DNA from: Limnomonas spitsbergensis
Taxonomy: Eukaryota; Chlorophyta; Chlorophyceae; Chlamydomonadales
DNA: 64,000 bases
Assembly (NCBI GenBank): GCA_037349105.1
Contig: JAYJMM010000058.1
Span: forward strand, 558,001-622,000
Direction of reading: 5' to 3'
This document shows positions 37,801 to 48,600 of this stretch, in pieces (the first letter of the stretch is position 1; every line of letters begins with the position of its first letter). Under the pieces are notes generated by a model. The model was not told the DNA's origin and searched no databases. It was given only the letters and a program-made list of their open reading frames with translations. The position numbers were made by a program, and so were the translations under genes.

Positions 37801-38061
37801 CAAGCAACACTCACCATCGTCGATGATAAAAGTTTGACGAGCAGCATGAGGTGTTTCATTATGGATAATGGGCTGAGGACCAATACCCCGACTGTCGATG
37901 GGACCTAGCTCTGGATCTGAGTGGCTGCCATCACAAAGTTCATCACGCCCATGCCTGGGGCTGAGATTGCTGGTTGTGACAGTGAGTAGCACAGTGGTCA
38001 AGAGAAAGAGAAGGACGAGGATTGACCAGAGGATGTGATGCATTGGTTTATCTCGAGCCAT
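31873..38061 (-). CDS. Gene B: Cys-rich DDE-like transposase, 11 exons, 1040 aa
   Basis: My exons, 5' to 3': 38061-37815, 37505-37038, 36728-36583, 36124-35849, 35556-35182, 34394-34146, 34000-33798, 33664-33418, 33160-33101, 32974-32607, 32356-31873. Phases agree throughout (3,123 nt, stop TGA); the intron after 33798 is GC-AG. Features: hydrophobic segment at residues 8-31; acidic stretch near 110-140; Cys cluster C386/C388/C391, then C451/C453/C459 and H473-x3-C477-x4-C482-x2-C485; 'ADFAEKF' with D579; 'WSDNCCNQFKNK' with D671; 'GHGKGTWDGEGG' at 704-715 with D711/E713; 'YRSCFCPTC'; acidic tail. The DFAE / SDG..QFKN / HGKG.xDG.GG series is typical of a transposase-like family scattered in algae and animals that I cannot name. 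D579, D671 and E713 are candidate catalytic acids. It is the likely mobiliser of the 49-kb element. Confidence 0.82.
34440..35165. repeat. GGGCA pentanucleotide repeat with TTGCA and TGGCA blocks, inside a gene B intron
   Basis: The intron 35181-34395 of gene B is almost entirely 5-bp repeat on +: GGGCA/GGGCG runs, a block of CATTG (34727-34777), GGCAT blocks, then pure CAGGG (35020-35140). ORFs of up to 315 codons through it are by-products. The same pentamer family appears in opposite orientation at 58180-58350. Confidence 0.95.
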
Positions 38062-38276
38062 GCAGAGGAGCGACCAAAGTTCGATAATTGATGACTCGTA
38101 TTTACTATTTCCCTGGCAAACGAAATTAAGATGACGCTAAAAGCGTGTACAGATCGGCCGAAGGATTCTGTCCTTTACCGTCTGGGGAACCACGAAGCGG
38201 CCCAGTCAGCCAGTGCCGCACAGATCTCCGCACGAACAGACTCATGTTATGCACGCACGAACATAATGTTTCGAAA

Positions 38277-38345
38277 CAGAATTCTGTTTCGAAACAGAAT
38301 TCTGTACCGAACAGAGACATATGTTTGGAGCCAAGCAGAATTCTG
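38277..38345. promoter_or_regulatory. Cluster of three CAGAATTCTG palindromes
   Basis: CAGAATTCTG occurs at 38277-38286, 38295-38304 and 38336-38345; the first two are embedded in larger TTTCGAAA-flanked palindromes. The cluster lies about 220 bp upstream of the gene B start codon. Probable protein-binding sites by analogy with the array at 39061. Confidence 0.55.
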
Positions 38346-38403
38346 CTCCGTGGCTAAGCACTACGTGCGGATCAATCAGATGGGCAGCATAACGAGGCTG
38401 CTG

Positions 38404-38870
38404 GATCAAAGCAACCAGTGGTAAGATTGCCCCACTTTGAGTCGGTCGAACGTAAGCTGCAACGCAACGACTAGAGCACGGCAGCACGCTGTCGGCTGGT
38501 CCATGCGCTGTGACAATGTGCGCAGCTGGCAACGATTCTTATAATTTCTGCAGCTTCAGGCACCGAGTAGGTCTAGTAGATCAAAGCAGCCTGGGGTTTT
38601 AACACACACGATTGTCCCATTTCGATTTGGTCGCGCAAGCTGCAACGCAAGTACACAACGACTAGAGCTCGCTGTCAGCTGGTCCATGTGCAGTAGCATT
38701 TGATTCTGCGCAGCTGGCAAAGCCTTTTGTCATTTTTGCAGCTTAACCGAGTAGATCAAAGCAGCCTGTTGCTTTAGCATGTAAGATGGCTCCACTTCGA
38801 TTCGGTCACCCATGCTGCAAAGCAACGACGGAAACACTCTTGATCTTACTCTCAGCCAGCGATTTGAATC
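38404..38870. repeat. 175-bp direct repeats, two full copies and one partial
   Basis: GATCAAAGCA marks the copies at 38404, 38579 and 38754, spaced exactly 175 bp. Shared blocks include CAACGACTAGAGC, GTCGGCTGGTCCATG/GTCAGCTGGTCCATG and GCGCAGCTGGCAA. Copies are about 70-80% alike by eye. Confidence 0.85.
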
Positions 38871-39032
38871 TGGCAGTCATTGCTCCACACACTATATTTC
38901 TTTCTCTCTCATAGCGACGTCATCATTAAGGACGGCAATTCTGTACGCACGGACTCCCGTCTGTGCATAATTCTGTCAGGAACTCGTGCAAAACAGAATA
39001 ATGTTTAGCACCTACGGACGTGTGTGAACATA

Positions 39033-39364
39033 ATTCTGTTTTCAACACAATCCGGTAAAACAGAATTCTGTTTTCAACACAATCCGGTAAAACAGAATTC
39101 TGTTTTCAACACAATCCGGTAAAACAGAATTCTGTTTTCAACACAATCCGGTAAAACAGAATTCTGTTTTCAACACAATCCGGTAAAACAGAATTCTGTT
39201 TTCAACACAATCCGGTAAAACAGAATTCTGTTTTCAACACAATCCGGTAAAACAGAATTCTGTTTTCAACACAATCTGGTAAGACAGAATTCTGTTTTCA
39301 ACACAATCCGGTAAAACAGAATTCTGTTTTCAACACAATCAGGGAAAACAGAATTCTGTTTTCA
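39033..39364. repeat. 32-bp tandem array, each unit with palindrome AAAACAGAATTCTGTTTT
   Basis: CAGAATTCTG starts at 39061 and recurs every 32 bp to 39349, ten perfect copies, within AAAACAGAATTCTGTTTT. The 14-bp linker is CAACACAATCCGGT with rare changes. Half-site variants (CATAATTCTG, CAGAATAATG, CAGAATTATG) lie at about 38968, 38993, 39029 and 39365. Not a CRISPR array: there are no variable spacers. Confidence 0.95.
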
Positions 39365-39477
39365 CTAACAGAATTATGTTCGTGGAGCAGAAGCTTTGAC
39401 GCTCCGCCTCCCCACAAGATTAGCTTCTCCGAGCCAAAGATCTCTGCACGTTATACGTCGGTTCGTCAACTCCCCTC

Positions 39478-39485
39478 TATAAAAA
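39478..39485 (+). promoter_or_regulatory. TATA box of gene C
   Basis: TATAAAAA lies 153 bp upstream of the ATG at 39638. A short upstream ORF (39494-39517) sits between them. The position and the palindromic array just upstream support promoter function. Confidence 0.55.
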
Positions 39486-39637
39486 GGATTTCGATGGTCA
39501 CTGTCAGTATGCGATGAACGCGATCGACGCCCACGTTGAATGCTAAGAAAAAACTTGACGCCATCACCACTCGTCCATTCTGTTCTATTGCGGACGGGAA
39601 GGGGATGACATACCAGTTGTCGTCGGGCATACACGCT

Positions 39638-42600
39638 ATGCCTGGCCTTGTCTCACGTGGTGTGTCAGGTCGAGTTGTGAGGGCAGAGTGCAAAGCCAGT
39701 TTCGCCTGTCGGTGAGTTGTTCATGATATTTGCTCATCAATGATGCGGGAGAAACATCTGATTCCGTGGTGTGCAGGCACAACGGATGCTTTCTCAACTC
39801 TCATGATTCAGTGGATGGCAGCGGCATTGCTACTACGGGGCTAGCAAGCTTGGTATACCACGAAATGTCCCATCACCTCCCATTGCAAGGGCATCCAGAT
39901 GAGGCCGATGTCAGACTATCTGATTTGGTGAGTGTGTAGGCTGTTTCACGGACCAGAATATAGTGGGCATTCATATGCCGCGTATAACGGCGTGATTATA
40001 TGTCTTTCTTCATGAATAACTGACTTCAATAAACAAACTTGCACTACACGAGCACATCCCAGTCCGCCCTCAGACCCCTGTCGAGTCTGGACCCCCCTGC
40101 TCCTTTAATTGCACTGATGTAATCACCATGCCCCATTATCTGCCCCCATCGCTCTCCCCCATTACCTCAGTACCCTCATGTCAGCTCATGCCAGATCGTA
40201 ATTTCATAATAGCTGCACCCTCATCAGACTACAACACCCTTTCCCTACTTCATGCTGTGACGCAGCTGACCCTAGCAGGCACGGTGAAAAATGATGTGAT
40301 CCCTGAGATCACACTGACAAACGAAGACGGGACGACACACTTTGTGCTAGCCGACCCGGAGTCGCATGGTATTAAAAGATTCGCTGTTTCAGCAGCGAAT
40401 GTCCAGGGGGTCAAACGGTATCTGATGCCTCGGGGCGAGGGTACCGGTAAACAGTATGACTCCTCCGGTGTGTGCTCGGTCTGCTTCGCTCTTTATCTCA
40501 CGATGACAGCACACCCAGGCCTTGACTACGGACGCCTGCAACTTCCGGAGCTACGATTCCATATTGATGGTAGGGACACAAGCAGATACCTATACAGAGT
40601 TTTCCTGGCCATTAGCACGAATACAGCGGGTCTCATGGCTGTTCATTCACATGACTAAAGCTCCAGCCCCTTAGACTACTCGCCTGCGCTTTTCTCAAAT
40701 CCCTCATGTATGCTGCCATGAAATGCCTCAATGGTTACATTCTCTGTAACCCTGCAGGTGCTCCCTCTCAAATCAATCATTGTGTTCAGCATGGACAGCA
40801 GGCAGATGCTGCCAAGGAGCTCAATACCTTGCTGTTGGCGGTTAAGAAGACACCGATGCCGGCATCTCAGAAATGTCTTCCAAAACCGTTCCGCGACTCG
40901 TATGACAGATTCAGTCCCAACAAAGCACCGATAAAAGGCTGTGGCCTTGTGTCACCTCAAAAGGTTGCGGAGTTCCTGGACGAGGTGAGGCAGGACTGAT
41001 TTAGGGATGTTGAGACCTCACTTGTTTCAGTTTCCAACTGTCCGCAATCCCATAGGTCTATGCAAATTGTAACAAATTGCTTTGGCAAAGGCTCTATCCC
41101 GCTTTACCTGGCACTAAACACTCAGAAATACAGCCTTAACCTACATTTTGCCACATATAGCTCCATACTTCTCAGTTTTTTTTCGAACTGATGATTGTAT
41201 TGTGTTCCCACCCACTCTCGCTAATTTTCCAGATGGTCCTGGCAGGCGAAGTGGTCTTCGTCTTCCAGAATCCGGGGAAGGGATCAGGGAGGACAGGAAC
41301 AGGGAGGACGAGCGGGGCTGCGCAGTCTGAAGTCGGAACTGCGCTCGCATGTTCCCAACGAGATGAAGGAGGAGGAGAAGGTGTGTAACACCAAGAGTAC
41401 CTAAAGTAGTGGTGGGAATGTCCCATGTACATCTGAGTAGACTTGTGTGTAGTTTGAAAGGGCTTCGCTGAGCAAGAAAAGACACGTGTATAACTATTTA
41501 TCTCTTTACTTAAACTGATGCGTCGCCGTGACGGGATGTGCCTGCGAAATCTTGAATGCGCAGTGGTACAACGACAACACGAAGGCCTCATGCAGTCGAA
41601 GGGAGTCTCCGAGCCCACCCAGAGTGCACACGAGGCAGTGTCCCAGGCCGGCCCCTCAGTAAGCGTTATTTGAATGAAATAAGCTCGTAACTATGTACCG
41701 CTCCTGCAAGCTTGTCACTGCTCCACATTTGTGTAAATAAATGTATGTTGCTCTATTTCTTTCAGAGGAGGGTGGAAGATAATGGAGTTGTATCTGCTTG
41801 TCAGCAAGAGCAGCTCAGCGGGAAGGTGCAACAGGTGTGACCAATCTTTGATATAATCGCTTTAGGGCCCTCTCCCCCTCTGCCTGCCCCCCCATGCCCC
41901 TCTCCTCCCCACCCTCTGTACACATCCCTCCCTGCTCCTGCCCCCCTCCACCTCCCTCCCCCCCCCCCCCCCCCCCCCCCCTCTCTGCCCCTCCCTCCCC
42001 TGCCCCCCCCCTGTTACAAATTGACCCCCCCCCCCCCCCCAGCTTCACAATTAAGTGGGCAACATGTGTTTTGTTCCTCTCCACCTCTCCACGTCTAAAC
42101 CTGCCCACCCAATGCCCCCCAATGCCCCCCGCCCCCCCCTTGTCCCTCTCAGCAGCTCAGCGGGAGGGCGCAACAGGTGCGTAGAATCTTAAATATAATC
42201 GCTATATGGCCCTCTCCCCCTCTGCCTTACCCCCCCTGCCCCTCACCTCCCCCCCTCCCCTCCCCCTCCTTGCCCCTGTCTCCCCTGTCTCCCCCCCCGT
42301 TATGAAACGCCCCCCCGCCCCCCCCCCCCCCTATCCTCCCCCCCCAGCTTCACAATTAAGTGGGCAACATTTGTTTTGTTCCGCTCCACCTCTCCACGTC
42401 TTAACCCGCCCATAGGGTCCTCTACTAGTAAGCCCCAAGCCCCCCCCCTTGTCCCTCTTTCCTCCTTCCCCTCTCCCCCTGCCCCCCCACCCCTCCTGTT
42501 ATTACCCCTCCTTCTCCCCATTGTCCCCCTCTACCTCCCCTTCTGCCCCCCTTGTCCTCCCTTCCCCTCCCTTTCTGTCCCTCTCCCACATCCCCCCCCC

Positions 42601-45600
42601 CCCCCCCCTTGATACACCAGCAGTTGGGCGGCTCGAGGGATGCAATCGCCTCTAGCAAGGAACCCCGTCTCAGTTTCGAAACCGGACCGTCCAGAGCCAG
42701 GATCGAGCTGCTGCAGGTTTGTGACTAAAAAGAAACATTACAGCGTTGCAATTGTTATTACAGCGTCGCAATCCCATCACCCACTGTTTGCCTCTCAAAC
42801 CTATCCATACCATCCAATGTCCCTCTCATACGCTGTCCATGTTATGGGCTCAGTGTAACAACGGTGATTTCCCTCGCCACTATCATGCACACCTTCCACT
42901 CTATACCACCTCATCTTCACAGCCACTCTCGCCCACAACCCAATTACAAAAGCAACACTTTTTTAAGCAACCGTATTGTGCCCCACCTTCACCTCCCCAC
43001 CTGTTCCCCTTGTCACTCCCCCCCCCCCACCTGTCCCCATCCAATGTACCTCCTCCCAGTCTTCTACACCCCTTGCCCTTTCTTTCCTCTTGCCCCCTAA
43101 CGCTCCCCACCCTAGTCAATCTTGCCCTTGTCCCCTCCCCCCATCTTTCAGGGGAGCAGGCCGGACAATGTGCCGGATGGGAGTCAGCAGTTGCACGCGG
43201 AGAGGTCGTCAAAACAGCAGGAGGACTTCAACTTGATGGCATTAAAACAACCCCTAGCTCACAAGGTGAAATCAAGTAACCCCCTCTCCTCCCCCCCCTC
43301 CCCCTCCCCTCCTGCCTTTGTCCATCCTTGATGCCCCTAGAGGGTTCTGTTTGCCTCCAACAAGCAACTCCACTTCCACAATCTTCTCCCCCCTGCCCCC
43401 CCCACCCCTCCCCATCTTCCTGTCCCTCTCCCTTTCTGTCCCACTCCCACAGTGTCCTTCTGCCACAGTGTCCTTCTCCCACAGTGTCCTTCTCCCCCCT
43501 GTGCCTTACCTTTCCCTCCCCCCTTCCCTTTCCCTCCCCCCCTCCCCCCTGTATACCCCCCCTTGCCCTCTGCCCCCCTCCGTCCTCTGAGCCCCTCTCC
43601 CCTCTTGTCCCTCTACCCCACCATGCCTCTCCCCTCTTGTCCCTCTACCCCACCATGCCTCTCCCTTCCCCGTCCCTCACCCCACCATGCCTCTCCCTTT
43701 CTGTCCCTCCACCCCGCCATGCCTATCCCTTTCTGTCCCTCTCCAACAGCGCTCCTCTCCTTCAGAGACATTGGACCACCGGCAGCCCCGGCGCGTCGAG
43801 AACAACACATTTCAACGGGAGGGGGAAAACCTATCGGACCCGAAGTCGCAGAGACTAGAGGTGAGATGTTTACCCCTCCTCCTCCCCATTGTCCCCCTCT
43901 GCCTCCCCTCCTGCCCCCCTTGTCCTCCCTTCCCCTACCTTTCTGTCCCTCTCCCACATTTCCCCCCCCCCCCCCCCTTGATACACCAGCAGTTGGGCGG
44001 CTCGAGGGATGCAATCGCCTCTAGCAAGCAACCCCGTCTCGGTTTCGAAACCGGACCGTCCAGAGCCAGGATCGAGCTGCTGCAGGTTTGTGACTAAAAA
44101 AATATATTACAACGTTGCAATTGTTATTACAGCGTCGCAATCCCATCACCCACTGTTTGCCTCTCAAACCTATCCATACCATCCAATGTCCCTCTCATAC
44201 GCTGTCCATGTTATGGGCTCAGTGAAACAACGGTGATTTCCCTCGCCACTATCATGCACACCTTCCACTCTATACCACCTCATCTTCACAGCCACTCTCA
44301 CCCACAACCCCATTGCGATAACATAAATTGTTTGAGCTACAGTATCGTGCCCCACCTTCACCTCCCCACCTGTCCCCCTTGTCACTCCCCCCCCCCACCT
44401 GTCCCCATCCAATGTACCTCCCCCCCAGTCTTCTCCATCCCTTGACCATTCTGTCCTCTCGCCCCCTATCGCTCCCCACCCTAGTCAATCTTGCCCTTGT
44501 CCCCCCCCTCCCATCTGTCAGGGGAGCATGCCGGACTATGTGCCGGATGGGAGTCAGCAGTTGCACGTGGAGAGGTCGTCAAAACAACAGGAGGACTACA
44601 ATTTGATGGCGCCACCAAGGTCCCGAGCTCACCAGGTGAAATAAAGTTACCCCCCCTCCCCCCCTCCTCCCCCCATCTCACTGATACCTGTAAGTTTCAT
44701 TATTTATCTTCATATGTAAATGTGCATGTGGCTTGTTCATGGCTAAACGGGCATGAACCTGGTCACTTCATTACTCTACTTACCCTACCTACAACCCCTC
44801 AAGCACAACGTGCCATCTTTTTTGTATTGGAACTGTACACCCAACTGTGACAACTCATCCACTCACCAGGGAAATGATGACTACGCAACAGCCTCCTCGC
44901 CCGATCCGATCAGAGGTGGCCGCATGCGAGCACAGTACCAGGGTGGCGGCATACCATACGATCATCAAGAGACACCAGAGCAGGTAAGATATTTGTTCTG
45001 AAAAATAATACCTTCTTACTGCGCATGGCATTTTTACCAAACAAAATAACTGATTACGGTACTGCAACATGACAAATGATGAGCCACAAATTCCTTAATC
45101 AATGCAGTTACTGCAAGCCCATGTCAAGCGGATTACAACTGATCTACACTCCTTCCCTGGAGGGGGCCAAGTGTTGGCCGACCAGGTCTTACAGCTCCTG
45201 GATAAGAGTCTGGATGGTTTGATCATTTTTCTGTCCAAGGAGAAGAATGGGCTGAACCCTGACGCTGACCGGGCAGATTTTCGACCTCTTCTCGACGAAG
45301 CCGTCGGCCGCGTGACCAAACTTCTACAAGAGTGGGTCCAGCTTTGCATTAACTCTGATGTACATACATGTAGTCAATGTTGATGGACTGCTTTAACACT
45401 TCCATTGTCTTCGTAAATATATTTTTTGCGCAACTGCCAATGCCTTTTGTAGGACATTCAGAGAGACGGGAGAGAACCATTGGGTCGAGGAACATCTGAA
45501 GCAACTTCAGTCTACACATTATCTCCAGAACCTGCTGGAGACTGCTGCTCATGTCCGGGACACGCTTGTTCAGTTCACAGAGGTTTTGAGTGAGGACGTG

Positions 45601-48600
45601 GAGGTAAGCTAAACATTTGAGTGAGATGGAATGCAACACTTCAAAATTATATGTCATGAAGTAGGCAGATGAATGGATAATGAGCTGTTTGCTTTTTGCT
45701 AGGGTTTTGTTTGCTGATCACCATACCGGTATGTAAGAATTGCATTTAACATATGTCCCATTCATGTAGGAACGCCTCATCATGATTGACTCGTGTAAGA
45801 CATACATGCAGAACACGCCGAACTACATGATCGACGCCGTCGCAGCATTGGGTGTTTACTATACACATCCTTCACGCCGCCCACTAGCTTCCTTCCAGGA
45901 TGCTTGCACGACTCCGAACAAATCACTGTTGAAGCCTGATGATGCGTATTTTGGTGACATCCTGGCGAAATTTGAAACGGCCATCACATCTGTTACACAG
46001 ATGTCGCAATCTTGCAAGGTGGGGAATTAGTTCTACACTATTAAACATCTCGTGGAAAGATTAGCATTGCATTCATGTGTCGAACATAAATGTATCCTCT
46101 TGCCTAATTTAAAAATGTAGGTAGATAATGTTTTCATTCAAATAATGTTGAGCCATATGGTGGCATGCTGAAGCGTCCTCACTTGGCTCATTTGTCAGGT
46201 TCGTATGGCTGGCGCGTCCCCAGCCTCAGATGTCCCAGTGACAGGTTTGCAAGCAGAACTGGAAGCAGTGTATCGCAAGCATGGCAAAGTAAGTACCAGT
46301 GTTGTAAGTTTCAAATCAACCTTTGTCGCTTCGGCATGAGACTTGCTGCACCAACACTTAGAAGGGTTGTAAATTACTTGTCATGGGTCTATACCAAAAT
46401 ATTGTCTAGGGCAGGTGGGGAGATCAGGGCGGGTGTACAAATGGGAGGGATGTAATACTGAAATGACTTATCTTGGGTATGCCCCAAAGTTTTGTTCACC
46501 ACTACAAATAGGTCGCACCGTGGACTGCCTCAGCTGATGGCAGGGCTGACATCAGCAGGCAGAGGTTTAACCTCTGGCATAACACGGCAGCACCGGGCGC
46601 TGAGGCTACCCCGGGCGCCCAGGCAGCACCAGGCGTTGAGGCTACCCCGGGCGCTCAGGCAACACTGGCCGCCCAGGAAGCTCTGGGGGATAAGGCAGCG
46701 GGCGATGACGGAGGACAGGTGGGTTTGGTGCCTCCTCTAGGACTTGGGTCTCGTTTCATTACGTGCCGTGACATAAGGCTCTGAACTTATTTATTAATGG
46801 CAGTATTGGAACCTCGTTCTATGCGCGCTATGTTTAGAACACATGTTTGGAACGGCAATCTGATTTCTAACATTTATCGACAAAGTTTGAAGCAACATTA
46901 CATTTGTTTATGGCATGGATTGCCACACATCTACATGTGCAAATTCAAATCCATTTAGTGGTCATCCAAACAAAAAAACTTCATGGTACCGTACCTTTTT
47001 TATATTATGGAATATGCCGGCCATGATAGTTACTCTTGTAATTACCAATGCAGGAAGATGCTCGTGCGGCACCTGGCGCTCAGGCAGCATTGGGCGCTAG
47101 GACAACACCGGGTGCTGAGGCTGCACCAGGCGCTGTGGCGACCACGGGCGCCCAGGCAGCACTGGGCGCTCAGGCAACCCCGGGCGCCCAGGTAGCATCA
47201 GGCGCCCAGGCAGCTCCGGGCGATAAGGCAGCGGGCGATGACGGAGGACAGGTGGGTTTGGTGCCTCCTCTAGGACTTGGGTCTCGTTTCATTACGTGCC
47301 GTGACATAAGGCTCTGAGCTTAGTTTATTTATGGCAGTAGTGGGCCCTTGCTACATACGTGTTATTTTTAGTACTTGTGTTTGGAACGGCAATCTAATCT
47401 CTAACATAACTCGATGTCAAAAGTGTAAAGCAACATTATATTTGTTTAACATGGCATGGATTGTCGCACACCTGCATGTGCAAAGTCAAATCCATTTAGT
47501 GGTCATTGTCTACAAACCAAAACATCATGGCAACTTAATTATATTATAAAATATGCCGGCCATGATACTTACACGTGTTATATCCAATGCAGGAAAATGC
47601 TCGTGTAGCACCGGGTGCTCAGGTAGCATCAGGCGCTAGGGCACCACCGGGCGCTGAGGCTTGCCCGGACGCTGAGGTTACCCTGGGCATTGTGACAACA
47701 TCGGGCGCCCAGGCAGCATTGGGCGCCCAGGCAACACCCGGCGATGAGGCAGCGGGCAGTGATCGAGGACAAGTGGGTTTGGTGTTTCCTTTAGTATTCG
47801 GGGTCTCATTTCATTACGTGCCATGTAACATAACGCACTGAGCTTAGTTTATGTATGGCAGATTTGGGACCTCGTTGTATGCGCGTTATTTTGTGTACTC
47901 ATGTCTGGAACGGTAATCTGATCTCAGACATTATACGGCATGAAAGGTTGAAAGCAACATTATATCTATTTATGGCATGAATTGTCACACACTTGCATGT
48001 GCAAAATCATTGAGCGGTCATTGTCTACAATTAAAACTTCAGGATACCTTATTTATATTATAAAATATGCTGGCCATGATAGTTACTCGTGTAATTACCA
48101 ATGCAGGAAGATGCTCGTGCGGCACCTGGCGCTCAGGCAGCATTGGGCGCTAGGACAACACCGGGTGCTGAGGCTGCACCAGGCGCTGTGGCGACCACGG
48201 GCGCCCAGGCAGCACTGGGCGCTCAGGCAACCCCGGGCGCCCAGGTAGCATCAGGCGCCCAGGCAGCTCCGGGCGATAAGGCAGCGGGCGATGACGGAGG
48301 ACAGGTGGGTTTGGTGCCTCCTCTAGGACTTGGGTCTCGTTTCATTACGAGCCGTGACATAAGGCCCTGAGCTTAGTTTATTTATGGCAGTAGTGGGCCC
48401 TTGCTACATACGTGTTATTTTTAGTACTTGTGTTTGGAACGGCAATCTAATCTCTAACATAACTCGATGTCAAAAGTGTAAAGCAACATTATATTTGTTT
48501 AACATGGCATGGATTGTCGCACACCTGCATGTGCAAAGTCAAATCCATTTAGTGGTCATTGTCTACAAACCAAAACATCATGGCAACTTATTTATATTAT

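Larger units (their letters stand above)
38062..39637. promoter_or_regulatory. Divergent intergenic region between genes B and C
   Basis: The start codons of gene B (38061, -) and gene C (39638, +) face away from each other across 1.6 kb. The interval holds three 175-bp direct repeats, a 32-bp palindromic array and scattered related palindromes, then a TATA box for gene C. I infer a shared control region and possibly transposase-binding sites. Confidence 0.6.

Noticed and set aside
31873..38061. KDZ (Kyakuja/Dileera/Zisupton) transposase, suggested by the TET/JBP neighbour
   Set aside because: The CxC-type N-terminal finger arrangement and KDZ core motifs I know are not visible, and the SDx..QFKN and HGKG blocks point elsewhere. 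A profile search could reopen this.
39033..39364. CRISPR array
   Set aside because: Repeats of 32 bp are directly adjacent with no unique spacers, no cas genes are present, and the genome is eukaryotic.
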